A DNA stretch of 64,000 nt from Mactra quadrangularis (lineage: Eukaryota > Mollusca > Bivalvia > Venerida > Mactridae). Made by a program: the position numbers and the translations under genes. The notes below the pieces were generated by a model. It was not told where the DNA came from, did not search any database, and was given only the letters and a program-made list of their open reading frames with translations. Below are positions 1 through 14,405 of the stretch, one piece after another. Every line of letters begins with the position of its first letter. The first letter of the stretch is position 1. The DNA is taken from contig CM046294.1 of the NCBI GenBank assembly GCA_025267735.1, forward strand, positions 32,891,222-32,955,221, given 5' to 3'.

Positions 1-628
1 CTTGCAAATATCTAAAAAGGACCAAACTAATAGTTGTAGAAAGTTCAAATCCATTTTTAAGATGAAGATGTTTGCTTCAATTATAAGAGGAAGGCAAAAA
101 ACTGCTGAAGATAATAATGAAACATGAATGTACACCCAAGAAGTTTGACAAAGATCTTTTTTCTGCAGACTGAGCATGTAATTTTGCAGACATGTTTATT
201 GGTACATCATTTTCACATGTAACATTTTGACTTTTTGTATAATATAAAAGGTCTATTTTTGACATGAACTATTTCCTGACTGTTTATGTAATGTTATATA
301 TTGTTTATATTATAATTTATGATTGTTTATGTGATACCAGACATGATGACAGCAGTACTGACTGGTACTTACATGGTACCAATATGGTATCAGCATGAGG
401 CTTTCAGGACATGTTGCTAGTGTGAAAACTGGTGAAAACTGTTTAGAAATAAGTTACATAAATACCAAAGGGTCAATGATCCACTATGTTCCACTTTTTT
501 AACTGTAATGAACTGTTGACAGATTGTACATGGCATTTTGGTTCATGTTTTAATGCTTTAAAAAATTACAGCTGCCTAAATATCAACCCATTTGTGGATA
601 TATTTTAGTGCCTGTTTTTCAGCCACAA

Positions 629-710
629 TGAGTCTGCCTGCCTGCCTGCCTGCCTGTCTGCCTGTCTGCGGCAGTCTGTCCATCCGTCAGTCTGTCTGTC
701 TATCTGCTTT
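629..710. repeat. CTGC/CTGT tetranucleotide microsatellite
   Basis: A run of CTGC units, then CTGT units interrupted by GTCCATCC-like variants, is visible. An open frame across it gives only repeated C-L-P residues. Confidence 0.85.
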
Positions 711-2056
711 TGACTTTACCTTATCTGTCTGTCCATTTAAATGTATGCATGCAAATAGTCTGTGTGAATTTTATTTAAACTCATGGTTTGAAAAAAATGG
801 GTCCAATAGAGAATTAGAAAGGGGCTGTCTAGTTTTTAGTTAGTTTTAAGATTTTTACAAGTTTTAGGGATCACTTTAAGGCAATTTATGTATAGGGACA
901 TTTCATTGAATTTATTGTGCAGATAATTGATTTCATAGGGACAGATGACCAACTTAATGATCGATCGGTTCATCGGGACAGGTTAGACTAAATGGACTAT
1001 ACAATATTCTATATTCCATCCAGCGATTGTCTCTATGAAGTGTTTATTGTAATATTTCATCCATGTAAAAGTTTCCGCCTTGTTTAGTGTATACAAATAA
1101 AACTAGGAATTGACAATATTGATATAACAAGATACAAGTGCTGTGTATTTACATGTAGTATTATCCAGTCAATATCTCTCCTCTTTTCTGAAGAGTAGCA
1201 AAACTCGGGGAATCAATTTTTATGGCGTAATTTGAAACAATGGGTACATGGTGGATCGAACAATCTTCAGAAGTTTGTAGCCGATATACTGATATGTGTA
1301 CAGTGTTCAGTTGTAATAATGCATGATGTACGAATTGTGATGCATAATCAGTGAGTTGATCTCACCAATGTATAATCTCCCTATCATCATTTGCTTAAAT
1401 ATTTATGCAGATTTCTGCTACAACCTTGGATTCGATATACAACTTCTTGTGTAAATTTCTCCCTGCACTTCCGCTGGTGTATCTATATATTTACATTGAG
1501 AGTTGACATTTAAATGTTAAATCAATCGACACTCCAGGGTACAAGTCAGGTCTAGATACCTTGTCTCCATACTTCTTTCATTGTGTCAACTATCATTGTT
1601 TGGTTATGACATTTTTACCCTGGGATGTTTTTTTTAATCTTGATTTTTTTTCAAAGTGTTGTATTATTTAAATATTTTGAATATAAAAATGTTTTTGTCC
1701 ATTATTGGAACTTTTATAGAAATATATGTCATGTTGTGTTTGTTTTGAGGATGCCAAAAATAAATTTTAAAAAGTTTTCCCACATTTAGTTCCATTATGA
1801 ATATTGACAGCTGTTAAAACACATGAACTTGTTTCAACTTTGACTTATATTTATAATAAGTTGGCTCCAGAGGTAGCCTGTGTACAATATAGGATCACTT
1901 CACTGTTACATATGATCAAGGTGTCGGTTTAAAATTACTTTTTATCATGTAAAAGGAAAATACAAATGTAATGTTGATTTATGAATGTCACCCTTGCACT
2001 GCTAGCATTATAAAGTTTCTTGATCCAAAACAATGTTTTTCTGCAAGGGGATTTTA

Positions 2057-2282
2057 ATTACCATGGCTACACAACTACCTTCTCTATAATGACAACAACA
2101 ACTTTGTCTCTGCATAGGTTTTAAACCTACCTTGGTGACCATGACAACAGCTATGTGCTTGTAACTATAGCAACAGCAAGTTGTTGTTACAAAATTAAAT
2201 CTAGGGTGTAAATTCAGTATTAAAACAATAAGTATTACTCTAAATTCAGTTTTGAACTTATAAGACTTGTAACCATGGCAAC
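2057..2282. promoter_or_regulatory. Cluster of RFX X-box-like motifs
   Basis: GTAACCATGGCAAC at 2269-2282 matches the RFX X-box consensus GTNRCC-N(0-3)-RGYAAC exactly. Three near matches lie close by: ttaccatggctac (about 2058), gtgaccatgacaac (2135-2148) and gtaactatagcaac (2161-2174). RFX factors drive ciliary and some neuronal genes. Function here is inference; the motifs may also be remnants of a degenerate repeat. Confidence 0.4.
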
Positions 2283-5200
2283 AGCTCTGACACTACCATA
2301 ACAACATTGAATTAATGATGTAAGTTGGGTATAATGGCAATGACCTTTGGTGTATTGCTAGTATTACATATGGAAGGTGTATGACATTATAAGTGAACAG
2401 GATTGGATCTAAATATTTATATATCAGATTTGTAATTGAAAGTAAACATTTTGAAAATTAACAAAACATGCCAGCTGTGTTCAATAATTGAACCAACCAA
2501 TACTCCCTCTTTTATGTAGCTTTCAAATTTATGATTGAAAATGTTTATGTATGACATGGTGTGAATTTTTGATTAACTTCATAAAAACTGAAAAAAAGTT
2601 TTGAAAGTTGCCATTTTTATGGGTTTTGAATATAGAATGTAGTTTGTTCACCTTTCTTCCATGTAATATTTCAAGAATGCTATTATGTATTTTCATGTTA
2701 TCCATTTAAACTGCATGAACAAGCTTTTGATATTCAAATTCTAGAAAATATCTATATCTGAAAGTAAAGCTGTAAAAATGGTATGCATTCATCTGAGTTT
2801 ATAGTGTAAAATAATATTTAAATGAATTTAAGATATAATTTGTGCTGTTATGAAAGCGTAAAATTTAACTTTAAAGTTGAAACACAAAAACTGAAAGTTT
2901 GTAACCGAAGTAATTTTTGCCGTTTTAGTTTTATAGTGTCGTGAAATTTGAGAAATTTTTTGTTGATGAAAAGAAAATGTCAGTGAAGGATTCTGACTGA
3001 AACTGCAAAAAAAGACACAAATAAAATGTATCCATGTTATCATTTTAACTCAATGCTGTAACCACTTTATATAGAGTGACATTATAATCTGGGTAGGTTA
3101 CAAATAATAGGAAAGTTAATACTTCAATATCTTTATTGAATTGGTAAAATAATACTTACATCTGCCTGCTTGTCCGTTTGTATTGACAATATGAGTTGAA
3201 TCATGAAATATGTATGGCCTTAAAAATGTTGGGTTTTCATTATTGCGCAAAATTGTCAAATTTCCTTTGTATTTGTACAGCTTTTAGCTCTAGTTGTTGC
3301 TGCATGTGTATGAAATTGAGTACTGGTTAAGACATGAGTAAAAAAAGGCGTAGTGCATGCTGATTTATAAAAATATCTGAAAAATTGTAGATTAACTGTT
3401 TAAAATTCAAAATAAACTACATGCATGAATGAAAGTTTTCAGGGCTGATAATAAAGGCCAGGGTTTTTGGATCCTAAGAAAAAGGGTTCTTTTCCTGTAT
3501 GGTAAAGGCATTGAAGTCATAAAATTAAGGTTCCCAGTATTTTTAAATAATGAAATTTTAAACATTCACAAATGCTTACGACTTGTTTAGTTTTGTGGCC
3601 CATGAAAACAAGTTTTATATTTTAAAAGCCTTAATTTCTGTTTAAAATGACTAAACTGAGGATATACGTTAATTGAGATATGGCTGACTAGAGACACACT
3701 ACTGTATGGATACATGTCTGTATGAATACACAATGAGAAATTGTAGTATGTTTTGATGTCGGGGTAGATTGTAGCAGTAGATATTTTAAATGTCTTTATC
3801 TTTCTTCATCTAAAGTATGATTGATCAACCAAAACTTTCTTAAAACGTTACTGTCATTAAAGCTCACAGTTTAGCTATTGGCGATGGTTTTACTAATGCA
3901 TGTTATCGGCTCATTTTATTTATGGTCGCTTTATGTTAGAATCATAGGAAAATGATAGCAATGAAAACTTTCTAGCTCAATTTGTAGTCATTGGACCGTT
4001 CCTGTATTATAGTAATATCTAATACACAAAATTTTGATGTTTTTTCTCATATTATCTGAGATAATCATCGAATTATGACCCAATTTTTTACAACTTTTAC
4101 ATGTTTGTTCTCAATTTTTGTATCATTCTGTCAAACACTAACATTTTGGGTGTTACTGATAAAAATCATCCTTTTAATGAGCACCTGAATTTTATGCGAA
4201 TTTCTTTTTTGTGGCATGTTCAAAAATTGTGATATTAAAATGGGTGCTATTATTTCAATGAAAGTATTTTGCATAATGATTGGTCTTGAATTACGCAACT
4301 TGTTGCTGAATTATCGTAAATTGGTTGTTTTTTATACTCGATTTCATCTTAAACGGACATTTATTGAGAAATAATTAGTGCCATTTCAAATCTGTATTAG
4401 AAATTTTATTTGCATTCTTTATGGAGCTTAATTTGTATTTAATTGGTCATTAAAGCATGTAGTATCTTTTTTTAAAATGTTTAGTGTGTTAAAATTACTC
4501 TGTAGCCTTGTTGCTTAAATTGAAAATGTAAATTTAAGTTAAGAAGTAGGACTTAGATAAATATGTTAGGAAATATATGTTTTATGCCTTGTTGATTTTT
4601 ATCCCCAACCTTAATTTTCTTAATTACATTTTATATTTTAAGTAAGTTGGTTATTAAACTCATTTAGTGTCCCCTAGACCCTCCTTACAGACTCTCATGT
4701 GCTTGTATTCAAACAAATCCTTTTAGTTACTATAATTGCTATATAGAAACTCCAATTTTAAAATCAATTTTAAGTCAGGGAGTTTAATGTCCCTTTTTCA
4801 TAATCATTTCCTAAACGATATTTGGAGACATTCTGTGTAAAGAACATTCTCTATTGCTCCCTTGTGACCCCTTTTTTCATCATTGATGTTTTACTTAAAT
4901 TTAACATTGATTATCTCCCCTTCATTCATGTTTCTCCCATGATTCACTGTACCATACACATTATATATTACATTATGTAACTGAGTGGTTTATTAAATGC
5001 ACAACTAAAGGAATGAAAGAAATTTGATATATTATAGAAATGTGAATCAACTCTTTATAATGTCACTTTTATTTAAACTTTACATATTTAGTATCACACA
5101 GTCTGTGGTAGGTTATATTTGAAGTAAAATTAAATTAAAACTTCATACAGCAGTTTTTGTACCAAGTTTGTAGGGCTCAAAATCCTTTAAAGAGGCAGGG

Positions 5201-7032
5201 GAGGGGCTGAGGGGTTAAGTTTTGAAGGTGTCTGAACAAAATTATTGTACCTGATATTAATTTTGGAGATTTCATTTTTTTTTAGAAAAATTCAAGTTTG
5301 AGTCTGAACCAGAGTTCCCAGCCCGGCACATTCTCTCTTTTGAAACTCTGTTTATGACTGTTCTATGATTACCCATAGTTATTTTTTTTTCATTTGACTT
5401 TCTTTATTAAATCAAAGCGTTATGAACAATATTTTATTGTATTAAGGCTTTTAATTCATAATTAAAGTACTTTAAGTGATAATACTGTATTTAAACTACA
5501 AAGTTTAAAATAAACTTGTCTTTTGTTGCTGATAATGATAAAATAGCATGATAGAAATTAAAAGTTCTCAAATTTTGGGAAAAAAAACCTGAATAATGAC
5601 GTATTATGTTGTATGTGTTTTGAGTTTATGAGAAAGTAGTTCTGTCTCGTGTTCATAAAAAAATAGTTCCATTCATAGAAAACATAATTAAAGCATTGAT
5701 CTCGACAAAACTTTTATTATGTATGGTGTAGTGTTACCTACACGATCCAGTCTGAGTGTTACATTGTTGTCTGTGTCGATTATACTTGAAATTTGATTAA
5801 ATTCAATAACTATGTCCCTGAACAAGGCGGTTAAACCCGCCTCTTGTAAATGTATCGACAGGTTAAGTGTCTTGTAAGAGAAGAAGGGGTTAAATTACAA
5901 AATGAAGTTTTTTGTTCCCTGGAAATTTTATTTTTTGTTTTGATGAAATGATGATAGGGTAGTGCTTGAAGGTTTTTTGGTTGTTTTTGTTAGATGATGA
6001 ATCAACGAATTAAAAAATGAATTGTGGGATGGCTTGATAATTTCATGAGTTCTTTGTTAATCAAAGTTCAAAACCTTTATTTTTTGTTGCAACAAAATGA
6101 TTTTGTTGAAAAATAATTTCAGAATTCCACTTGAAATTTTGAGGGCTTGTTATGGGTTATAACACTTTCATGAACTTTAATGAAAACTGCTATAGTATCA
6201 TGTTTGCATTAAAGTTTTTGTCCTGGCTTTTTGAAATTTGATAAAAGTAAAAATGAAAGTATTTATGTTGATGGTTGACAATAATAGATGTATTTATAAT
6301 TGCTTGTCATTTGATTAATGTTATCATCATGTAGGGTTAAACATTGACAAGGGATAAAATTTATATAATTGAGATGGCCAGCTGAGGAAACATTCATTTT
6401 GGTTTTGCTACAAATGAACTGTGTGTGGGTTGGTTTTGTTAGGTCCATGTTCAAGCGATATGAGGTCATTTCAGGTCAAAGGTCGGACCAGATATAGTTC
6501 AAACTGAATTATCAACCTGTTACTTGTAAAGTTTTGAATACTTGAGTTAAAAGTAGAATTTTTATTGCCGATTCTAATGAATAAATCATTAAACAATGAG
6601 TATCAAGAAATTGTTTCATTCACAAATAACTTTTTTAATCATTCCCGTAGGTGTCATGATTTCTTCATAAACTGTAACCTTCCCTTGATGAATACAATAT
6701 TTTATACATGCGGAAAACATGGTGATATAAAACCAGAGAAAAGATCAAAGGGACGGGAACATGTAAAGTATCGGAAATGAAATCCAGCCTTATTAACTAC
6801 TGAATTTAGTCATTTTGTATGCATGCCTGCAAACAGTGCTGAATTGATGTTGTCAGAATTGGTTCCAACTTCTACACTGGAAACTACAGTGTTAATTATA
6901 ACATGGGATAATGAACCTCCTGGGAGGAGAGTTTCGTTTAATCGTGTTTCCGTGGTTACTTAAGGAACAATAGTGGACACGGTGATACGCTTGTCACTGG
7001 AATATTTCCTATTTTTGTCTGAAAGATATCAT

Positions 7033-7103
7033 GGGTTTAGTGCAAAACGGTCATAACTCAATATGAGAAAAGTGTGAGTTATGACCGTTTAGCGCTAAAT
7101 CCG
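7033..7103. mobile_element. Short palindromic element, hairpin family A, copy 1
   Basis: Arms of about 28 bp (gggtttagtgcaaaacggt... and ...accgtttagcgctaaat) flank a loop of about 14 bases containing gagaaaa. The core pair is ggtcataactca / tgagttatgacc. Four related copies occur elsewhere in the window. Confidence 0.75.
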
Positions 7104-7251
7104 CGATATGTAAATAATTTGTCGGAAACTGAGTGTTGCAGTCATTGACTTAAAATGTCTCATGCACACACCTGATTAATTATGTTTTATAAGAATGGGC
7201 ACAATAATTATCCTCAATCTTGACTTTTCTTATATTAAAGTCTCAATAAGC

Positions 7252-7446
7252 TGCCCCAGCTCAAGAACAGTTTTTAAGAACTCCTCAAGAATTTTTTGTT
7301 CCTAAAATTAGTCCAATTTATCATTTCTTAAAATGCACTTGAACAGTTCTTGAACATTTTAAGAGCAGTTCAGGTACAATTCTTGAACTATGTTCTTGAG
7401 CAGTTCAAGAACTTAACTTGAACTGCTCTTAAAGTTTTCGCAGGGG
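7252..7446. repeat. Element rich in gttcttgaac direct and inverted repeats
   Basis: The piece contains many copies of ttcaagaac and its complement gttcttgaa, alternating in orientation, and weakly inverted ends (ctgccccag near the start, cgcagggg near the end). It looks like a non-autonomous palindromic element. No transposase is seen. Confidence 0.5.
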
Positions 7447-9450
7447 TTTATAGTTTTATGTTTTTTGGTTTGTCTTGAATGACTAATCATTTTTTGCATC
7501 AAAAATAAAATATGCATTAACAGTATATAAGTATAATTTTTTGAATGTTTACATTTTCAATATGGAACATGAAGTATTACCTTGTGTATGGAGGGTTGGG
7601 CTGTGGTTATAGGTCTTAGTCACCAAACATGCTTGATACAAAGTACTGGTATTTTGTGCCAAGTTTATACTTCAAAATGTCCTACTTCTTTGAAGTCCCT
7701 TTATGTTTTCTTTAACAGATATTGAGTGAAAGAAATTTTATTTAAAGAAAATTTGGTTCAAATAGAAAAACTTTAAGGTTTTCTCTGAGGGTATATAACC
7801 TATATGACCTATAATTATTATTTATATTTGGTTCCAAAGAGACATTGACTGTCATATAGTCTCTATTATCTCTTTATACCTAATTGTATAATTGTGCTGT
7901 TCTTACATAGCACCTATTATATCAACCAATCAAAACCCTCTGTGCCATACAGTGCATGACTATTATTTATAATTTCTTCAATTTTGTTGTCAATTTTCAT
8001 ATCATAATTTTAGAACATAATAAAAACCAATAGAATGTGTTTTATATATTTGTTCGTGAAAGGAATTGAAACACAATTTATTGGAGTCGACCTTTAAACT
8101 TGGCTGTGACAAAAAGATATTAGCGAAAATATTTACGAAGGCTATTTTTGTAAGTTGATATACGTATGGTCTTAAATCTGACTTGCCATATAATATTTTA
8201 ATTGACCTGAATGGGAATCAATCTGTATGAATTTCTTATATCAGGTTTTAAGTCCAATGTAAAATAAACAGTTTTTATTTCGGGGATTAAATCGGAATTA
8301 TACGGCTTCTCTCCACACTTCGTTGTTTAATCCGTTCTTTTTCACGTTGAAATGCTTTGGTGTAGACAACTTCTTAAGTATAGAAAATCCTGCCCCCAGG
8401 ACTCTACGATATTTGAATTAAGTTTTCACCTGCGAGTTGTCATATTGTATTGTATGCAATCATGTATAGGATCAATGCCTTACATCAGACGCGTTTGTCA
8501 AACAAATTGACGAGATTTTACATTGATATTTTTACTAGACAATTTGAATAGATCGGGTGAAAGTTCCGTTTTGCAATGGTTTTATTTAAATACATTTTAA
8601 ATTGAATCTTGAAACTTGTATTTTATTTTGGATTTTGATTTTTTATACTAAATTGATTCTTCGCGTTAAAGATTCGTTTTTTTACTCATAAATTTTGTTT
8701 GCATACATTTTAAAAATCTATACGTTGAAAGTAAATTCAGGTCCCAGAGTCATGTTTGTATTATATCATGTTTAACTTTGAGATGGAAAAAAATATTACA
8801 TGAAAAATATTTGAGTAGAAATTTGTTAAATATTCAAACATATAATTAGTATCAAAAGATATTCAAAGAACTCATTGTACTATGTTGTATTTATGACAAG
8901 TTTTCAAGACATTTTAAACACTCTAAAAAATTCTGTTACATAATAAACAGACTCGTAGGCCTCGATTTAGTAAAAAAAATCTTCAATGCCTACATCTCTT
9001 ATTGTGTTTACAGTGTAAATTGTAACGTATAATTCCTACCTCAACCACCATGCAGTCAGGCTGTTTCTGTTTGATGTATTATATAAATGAATACTTAGTT
9101 TTCTCATACAGAACTCCCTCAAAGTTTCTTGAATTTTGAGATTGTTGCAAATTTCAATGCTCCATGCAGGTTAATATATATTTTTACTGGAGACAAGTTT
9201 TATGGACAATATTATGAAATCTTGGAACTTGAAAGTTTGATTTGTAACTCTTGATTTAAATGGTGGATCATCTTTGCATGGAAAGTAGGGACCTCTGTAA
9301 TGGTTTACCTATTCAATGCAGATCTGTTGATGTTGATCTTTTGCAGCAAGAAATCCTAAGTTTTAAACCAATTTCAAAAGACACACTTTATTTCTGCTTG
9401 TTTACTATCAAATCTTAAAGCACCATTGACCTCAACATGGTTGTAATTCT

Positions 9451-9480
9451 GAGAGTGAGAGAGAGAGAGAGAGAGAGACA
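9451..9480. repeat. GA microsatellite
   Basis: A run of GA dinucleotides, about a dozen units with one early interruption. Confidence 0.9.
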
Positions 9481-12086
9481 GGAATTGAAAGAGAGAGAAA
9501 TATTTAATGAATTAAAGATTTTTGTTTAACTTTGTCCCTTGTTTTCATCTTCCTCCTGACTTCATTAACTAAACTTTTCCCTATCTGTTGACATCTAATT
9601 CATTTAACATGGTAAACTAATGTTGATATTACTTGGTTCTATTTCTACACTCTTCTACTCAGACCTATCAATCAGCTGCCATGTTTTATTCACTGCGAAA
9701 CTAGATTTTATTCTGTGCAGAATTACCAAGATGGCAGATTAACTGTCTTCTGCTGTGATTTTATGTTTTTGGTGATGAGTAAAATACATACAAACAAGAA
9801 AAAAATAAAGAAGGGAAAATGTTGATTACTAATTTATTAAGTGGATAAAAATGTCAGCTTATATATAGAGTCTTGTTAGTAGAAAGAATATGGGCCTGGA
9901 AGGATTGGGTTGGTCTGAGGGAAGGGGATGAATGGGCTTAACTCCGACAACCGATCTGTTGCAAATCTACAACCACTGCTTTTCAAAGTTTTCAGTTATT
10001 AGAAGTCCTCAATCATGCCTGCAAGAAAAGTTCTGCAGTTCGATTATTTCGAATTCTGTTAGGGTTGTTACGTTCAGTAGTTTAAGTAAAACTATTTGCT
10101 GAGAGTCAAGTCGGGTAAAAAAACTTGAGTCATAATGTTGATGTGTTCTATGAAATTGATGAAATCCTTTCATTCAATAATTTAGTTCCTGAAAGTATTT
10201 CTATCACATGTGAAAGCATGCACTGTAAAGTTCATAAACATTATAATGGTGGATTTTTTTCCTGCAGCAACATGCTGAAAGATTGATAACAGATTTTAAT
10301 GCAACTTAAAAGTCTGAATTGAGGCATTGTCTAACACGTTTGTTGAAGAAAATCTCCTCAGTGTGAAGTTAAAGCGGTATCAGTGTAGGGTGTAAAGTGG
10401 CCCTCAAGCTGTTTATATATTGTTGAAGTTGGCAGGGATGTGTGGATTCCACAGTCTGTACAAATATTAGTAAACATAATTATATAATTCTTTCATTGAT
10501 TGGATACAAAAGGTTTTAACCAGTAGGAATATGTTTGTTATTCTGGCAAGGTTTGCTTTGTGGAAATCTTCATTAGTGTTTATATGAGAGAATTATCTAA
10601 AGCTAACTGGGGTTTTTATTACTATGCACTTATGATACGTATAAATATCATTTTATAACTTTGTAGTATGATTGAATAGATTCTTTATAAATGTTTGTTG
10701 TTTTCTTGTGGTAGAAACAAGTAATTGCTTGTTTAAGATGGGAATTCTTGAAATGTAATAATTTTACCCAGATTTTTTGTGTGGGTTATTTGGTGTGTTC
10801 TACTAGAAGCTCTCTGAGTGCTTTGAAACTGGAAACTGGGGTGTTGAAACTGGAACTGACATTTTTAAGATATTTTCGGCAAGTCTTTTTGATTGTGTCC
10901 TTGGTAATACTTCTGTGACGTGTATGTCATGTTGGCCATACATTTGTAACATTCCACTGGTTGTCATTGGATTATCCATCTCTGTCACAGTGTCTGTGTT
11001 GGTTAGATTTCCATTCAAAACCCCTTCTTGTTGTTTCCTAAATGTGCAAGAATTTATCCTAAGCTCTTAGTACTGTAGTACCAGGAAGATGTGGCATCAG
11101 GAAGTGAACTTGAGGATGATTTAATCTATGTTGAGATAATGTGTTTTATATTTGACTATGGAAACTCCTGTTTAATTTAAGAGCTAAGGATTGTACTCAT
11201 ATGGTTTATTCAGGCTATAGACTGGGGACTGATTGATCTGTATTGTTATATAACTTATTATTTGATTCAAATCAGACTATAGAAACTGCTGTTGTTAATT
11301 TATAACATATTATCCTTGCTGTAATTGAAACATTATCAAAGCAAGTTTTTGTATTGGCTCCATTGTTTACAATTGTAATAGAATTGTTTATTTATTGAAA
11401 CTTTTTATTGTAGAATTGTGTTGCTGATGATGTTGTTTTTATTGTTGCCATGGTGTTTTGATATAAAAACACCAGAACTATATTCTCTCAGTTTACAGTG
11501 TAACCTTGTTGATGTAGAGAGGGGGGGGTTGTTTTATGGTGCTTTCAGAAGCTGATGGAATGAAATTGTCCAATATTGGTTCTTTTCTGACCATATATCC
11601 TGCTGTTTTATTGCTAGTCTGTTTCTCTGATGTATTCATTTCCTATAATGAAATTTGTGTATATCATGATTTTTATGGTTTTATCATGTTTCATGTAGGC
11701 ATGGATCAAACACAGTCAAACATGTTTAAACATGTAAATGACCCCTAGATTATTGATGCTGTTGATTAATCCCAGCCCATTTTATTACCACATTACTTTT
11801 TTTAGACCCAAGTATACACGATGGTGGTCAGTAAATGAAATTGCGTGTTAATTGATAGTAAATACTTCAGTCTGTGTATTAATTTGTTGTTGTTTTTTTA
11901 CTGTTGCCTGGTTTTACAGCACTTTGATATCTTCCCCTGTCGTGACTATATTGCTACCAGTCCTCAATGTTGTCAGTAATGTTGATTCTCTTGTCTGTTG
12001 AACTGATGGACATCTTCGTTGGTTTGTTATTCAAAGCCAGTAGTTTTTGGTGATTTGGTTTCAAGTCAATGTAACCTCTCACTTAT

Positions 12087-12438
12087 ACATAGTCATGGGT
12101 TTGAACCTTAGGTTTCCTAGATTACAATGGCTATGTGGTCATGGATTAAAACCTAGTTTGATCAACATGGCTCTGTGGTCATGGGTCTAAACCTAGTTTG
12201 AACAATATGGCTTCATGGTCATGGGTTTTTATCATAGTTTGAACTCCATGGCTCTGTGGTCATGGATTAAAACCTAGTTTGATCAACATGGCTCTGTGGT
12301 CATGGGTCTAAACCTAGTTTGAACAATATGGCTTCATGGTCATGGGTTTTTATCATAGTTTGAACTCCATGGCTCTGTGGTCATGGATTAAAACCTAGTT
12401 TGATCAACATGGCTCTGTGGTCATGGGTTAAAACCTTA
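12087..12438. repeat. 121-bp higher-order tandem array of 40-bp units
   Basis: The motif catggattaaaacctag recurs at 12140, 12261 and 12382, giving a period of 121 bp. Each period holds three related subunits of 40, 40 and 41 bp built around tggtcatgg...aacctagtttga. A more degenerate unit begins the array and a partial one ends it. Near-identity between successive 121-bp periods indicates recent amplification of a trimer. Confidence 0.9.
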
Positions 12439-14337
12439 GTATAATGGCACTCCTGGCTCCTTTTGTTTGAAATAAGACAAATGATGGGAGTCTTGTAAAG
12501 ATAAATCTCAGGACAAAAGATAGTCAGGTGAACTATCAACTTTTATAAAGGATGTAAAACAAGGGCTGAACAGTGCTGTAAGGGCTGTAAGCAGGCATGT
12601 GTTGTTTATTTGTTGATTTTTGTGCTAATATAAAAAAGTCTGGGTTTTATTCCCAAAAGGTATAATGAAGTTATATTTGATGCTGATTTATGTTGATGTC
12701 TCTTACTTACAACTTTATAATGTGAAAGTGTCCCTCAAGGTTTTAACTGTTCTTGAAATAGATGTACATAGGAATTATTGATGTTCTAAATTGACTTTTC
12801 CTGTCATTTTCAACAAGTTGTGTTGCTTTTGTAATGAAAACACCTTAGAATTATGACTGAAAAAAAGCTAGAATTAGTTTCCATAAAAATGGGTTGGCTC
12901 AGAAAAAATTACATGTCAGTTTCGAGTGTTTCATGCTTGTAAACCTTGTTATCAAATTACGAGAAAAGTTGGAAGAAATCTGCGTAACAAGTTTTAGAAT
13001 TCAAGGAATGAAGCCTAACACGATTTCTAGTTATTGTTTCTTTTCATCAAAAATTTTTCTCTGACAAGCCAATTTTCTTACCAACCAATATCTCAGCAAC
13101 TACAGATAAAGATCTGCGATAGACTCCCTCTCTGTAATATATCATTTCCCTTTTTAAACGCATCGGCTCTCGGCTTGAAAAAATAACTGGGGAAAAAAAT
13201 GATTATCTTGCAACGCCTGGAAATCTCTTTTTTAAACAGTTAGGTTGATTTCATGTGATAGTTTTGTTAACAATGTATTTTTTTCAAGTGTTATCAGGTT
13301 TTGGTGATGTCATTCAACATCACCCGTTAGATTGTCACTGATTGTAACTGGAAGATATTTGGTGCCGTGTCTCCAACAAGACTTGAACAATTGTTAATAG
13401 AATTGAGCTTTGTACGTTGAGTTTTTTCCTTCATTTACACAGAACATTGGATTCCCCTTCATTTAAATGTTGAAATTCTTTTTTTTTGAAAAATGTTCTA
13501 AACATGATTCTAAGCACATTTCCAGGAAAACTGACGTCTAGAATTGTCTTTCCTCGTTTAATTCTATTTCAAGCAAATTTTAGCCAAAAAATAATCGGAA
13601 GATGTAAGTTTATAGTGCTTCCATGCAATCAAAATCTGCTAAAACTTTCTGGTATTTAAATAATTGCATCGAAAACTGGAAAACTGCGTAAGCACACTTC
13701 AAAATATCATTTTGTTAGATAAAAAACTAAAATGAAATACCCAAGGTATCTGTAAGGACACAATATTCCTGGAAGTCTTCGATTATGGAACAGTAAGGAA
13801 ATAGTTGCTACAGACGTGATTCTCATTCAGTTCCGATATTTTGATCGAGGTAGGGAGGGTTTTTTACGTTTTTATATATAATACAAATCTCAAACCTGTT
13901 TCCTGACGTGTTTTTATGGCTAGATGATTACATTAAAGTTTTGTTTGATAAGAGTTAGATGATTACAAAACAGACAAAAAAACAAGTTCATAAAATACTT
14001 ACAGTGGCTGAGCAAGCCATTGGTACAGGGGAGTCTGGCCCCAAATCTTGAAGTTTTATCGCTTTTGGCCCTAAATTTTAAGTGCTTATGATTTTGTGAA
14101 TGACCTCACCCCCCTTCAAAATACATCTGATGGGTTCTAAAACATAGATTGAACCCTGTATCCACATTTTAACAGGTACACTAGACCAGGTACCAGTCTT
14201 CTATTAAACCAGGAACCAGTCAGGAAGATATCAAACTGGCAAATACCAGATCTTCAATTAATCATTTCAGGAACTTTCTCCACAGTGATGAAAACAAATG
14301 AAATATGTTCTTAACCTTTTGTCCTACAGGAATTGCT

Positions 14338-14405
14338 AGTTTAGTGCTAAACAGTCATAACTAACTCTTCTTATATTGAGTTACGACTATTTTGCGCTAT
14401 ACCTG
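14338..14405. mobile_element. Hairpin family A, copy 2
   Basis: Left arm tagtgctaaacagtcataac and right arm gttacgactattttgcgcta flank a loop of roughly 18 bases. It is more diverged than copy 1 but has the same layout. Confidence 0.65.

Noticed and set aside
592..843. 83-codon open frame
   Set aside because: It is the translation of a CTGC/CTGT microsatellite plus AT-rich sequence; no motif.
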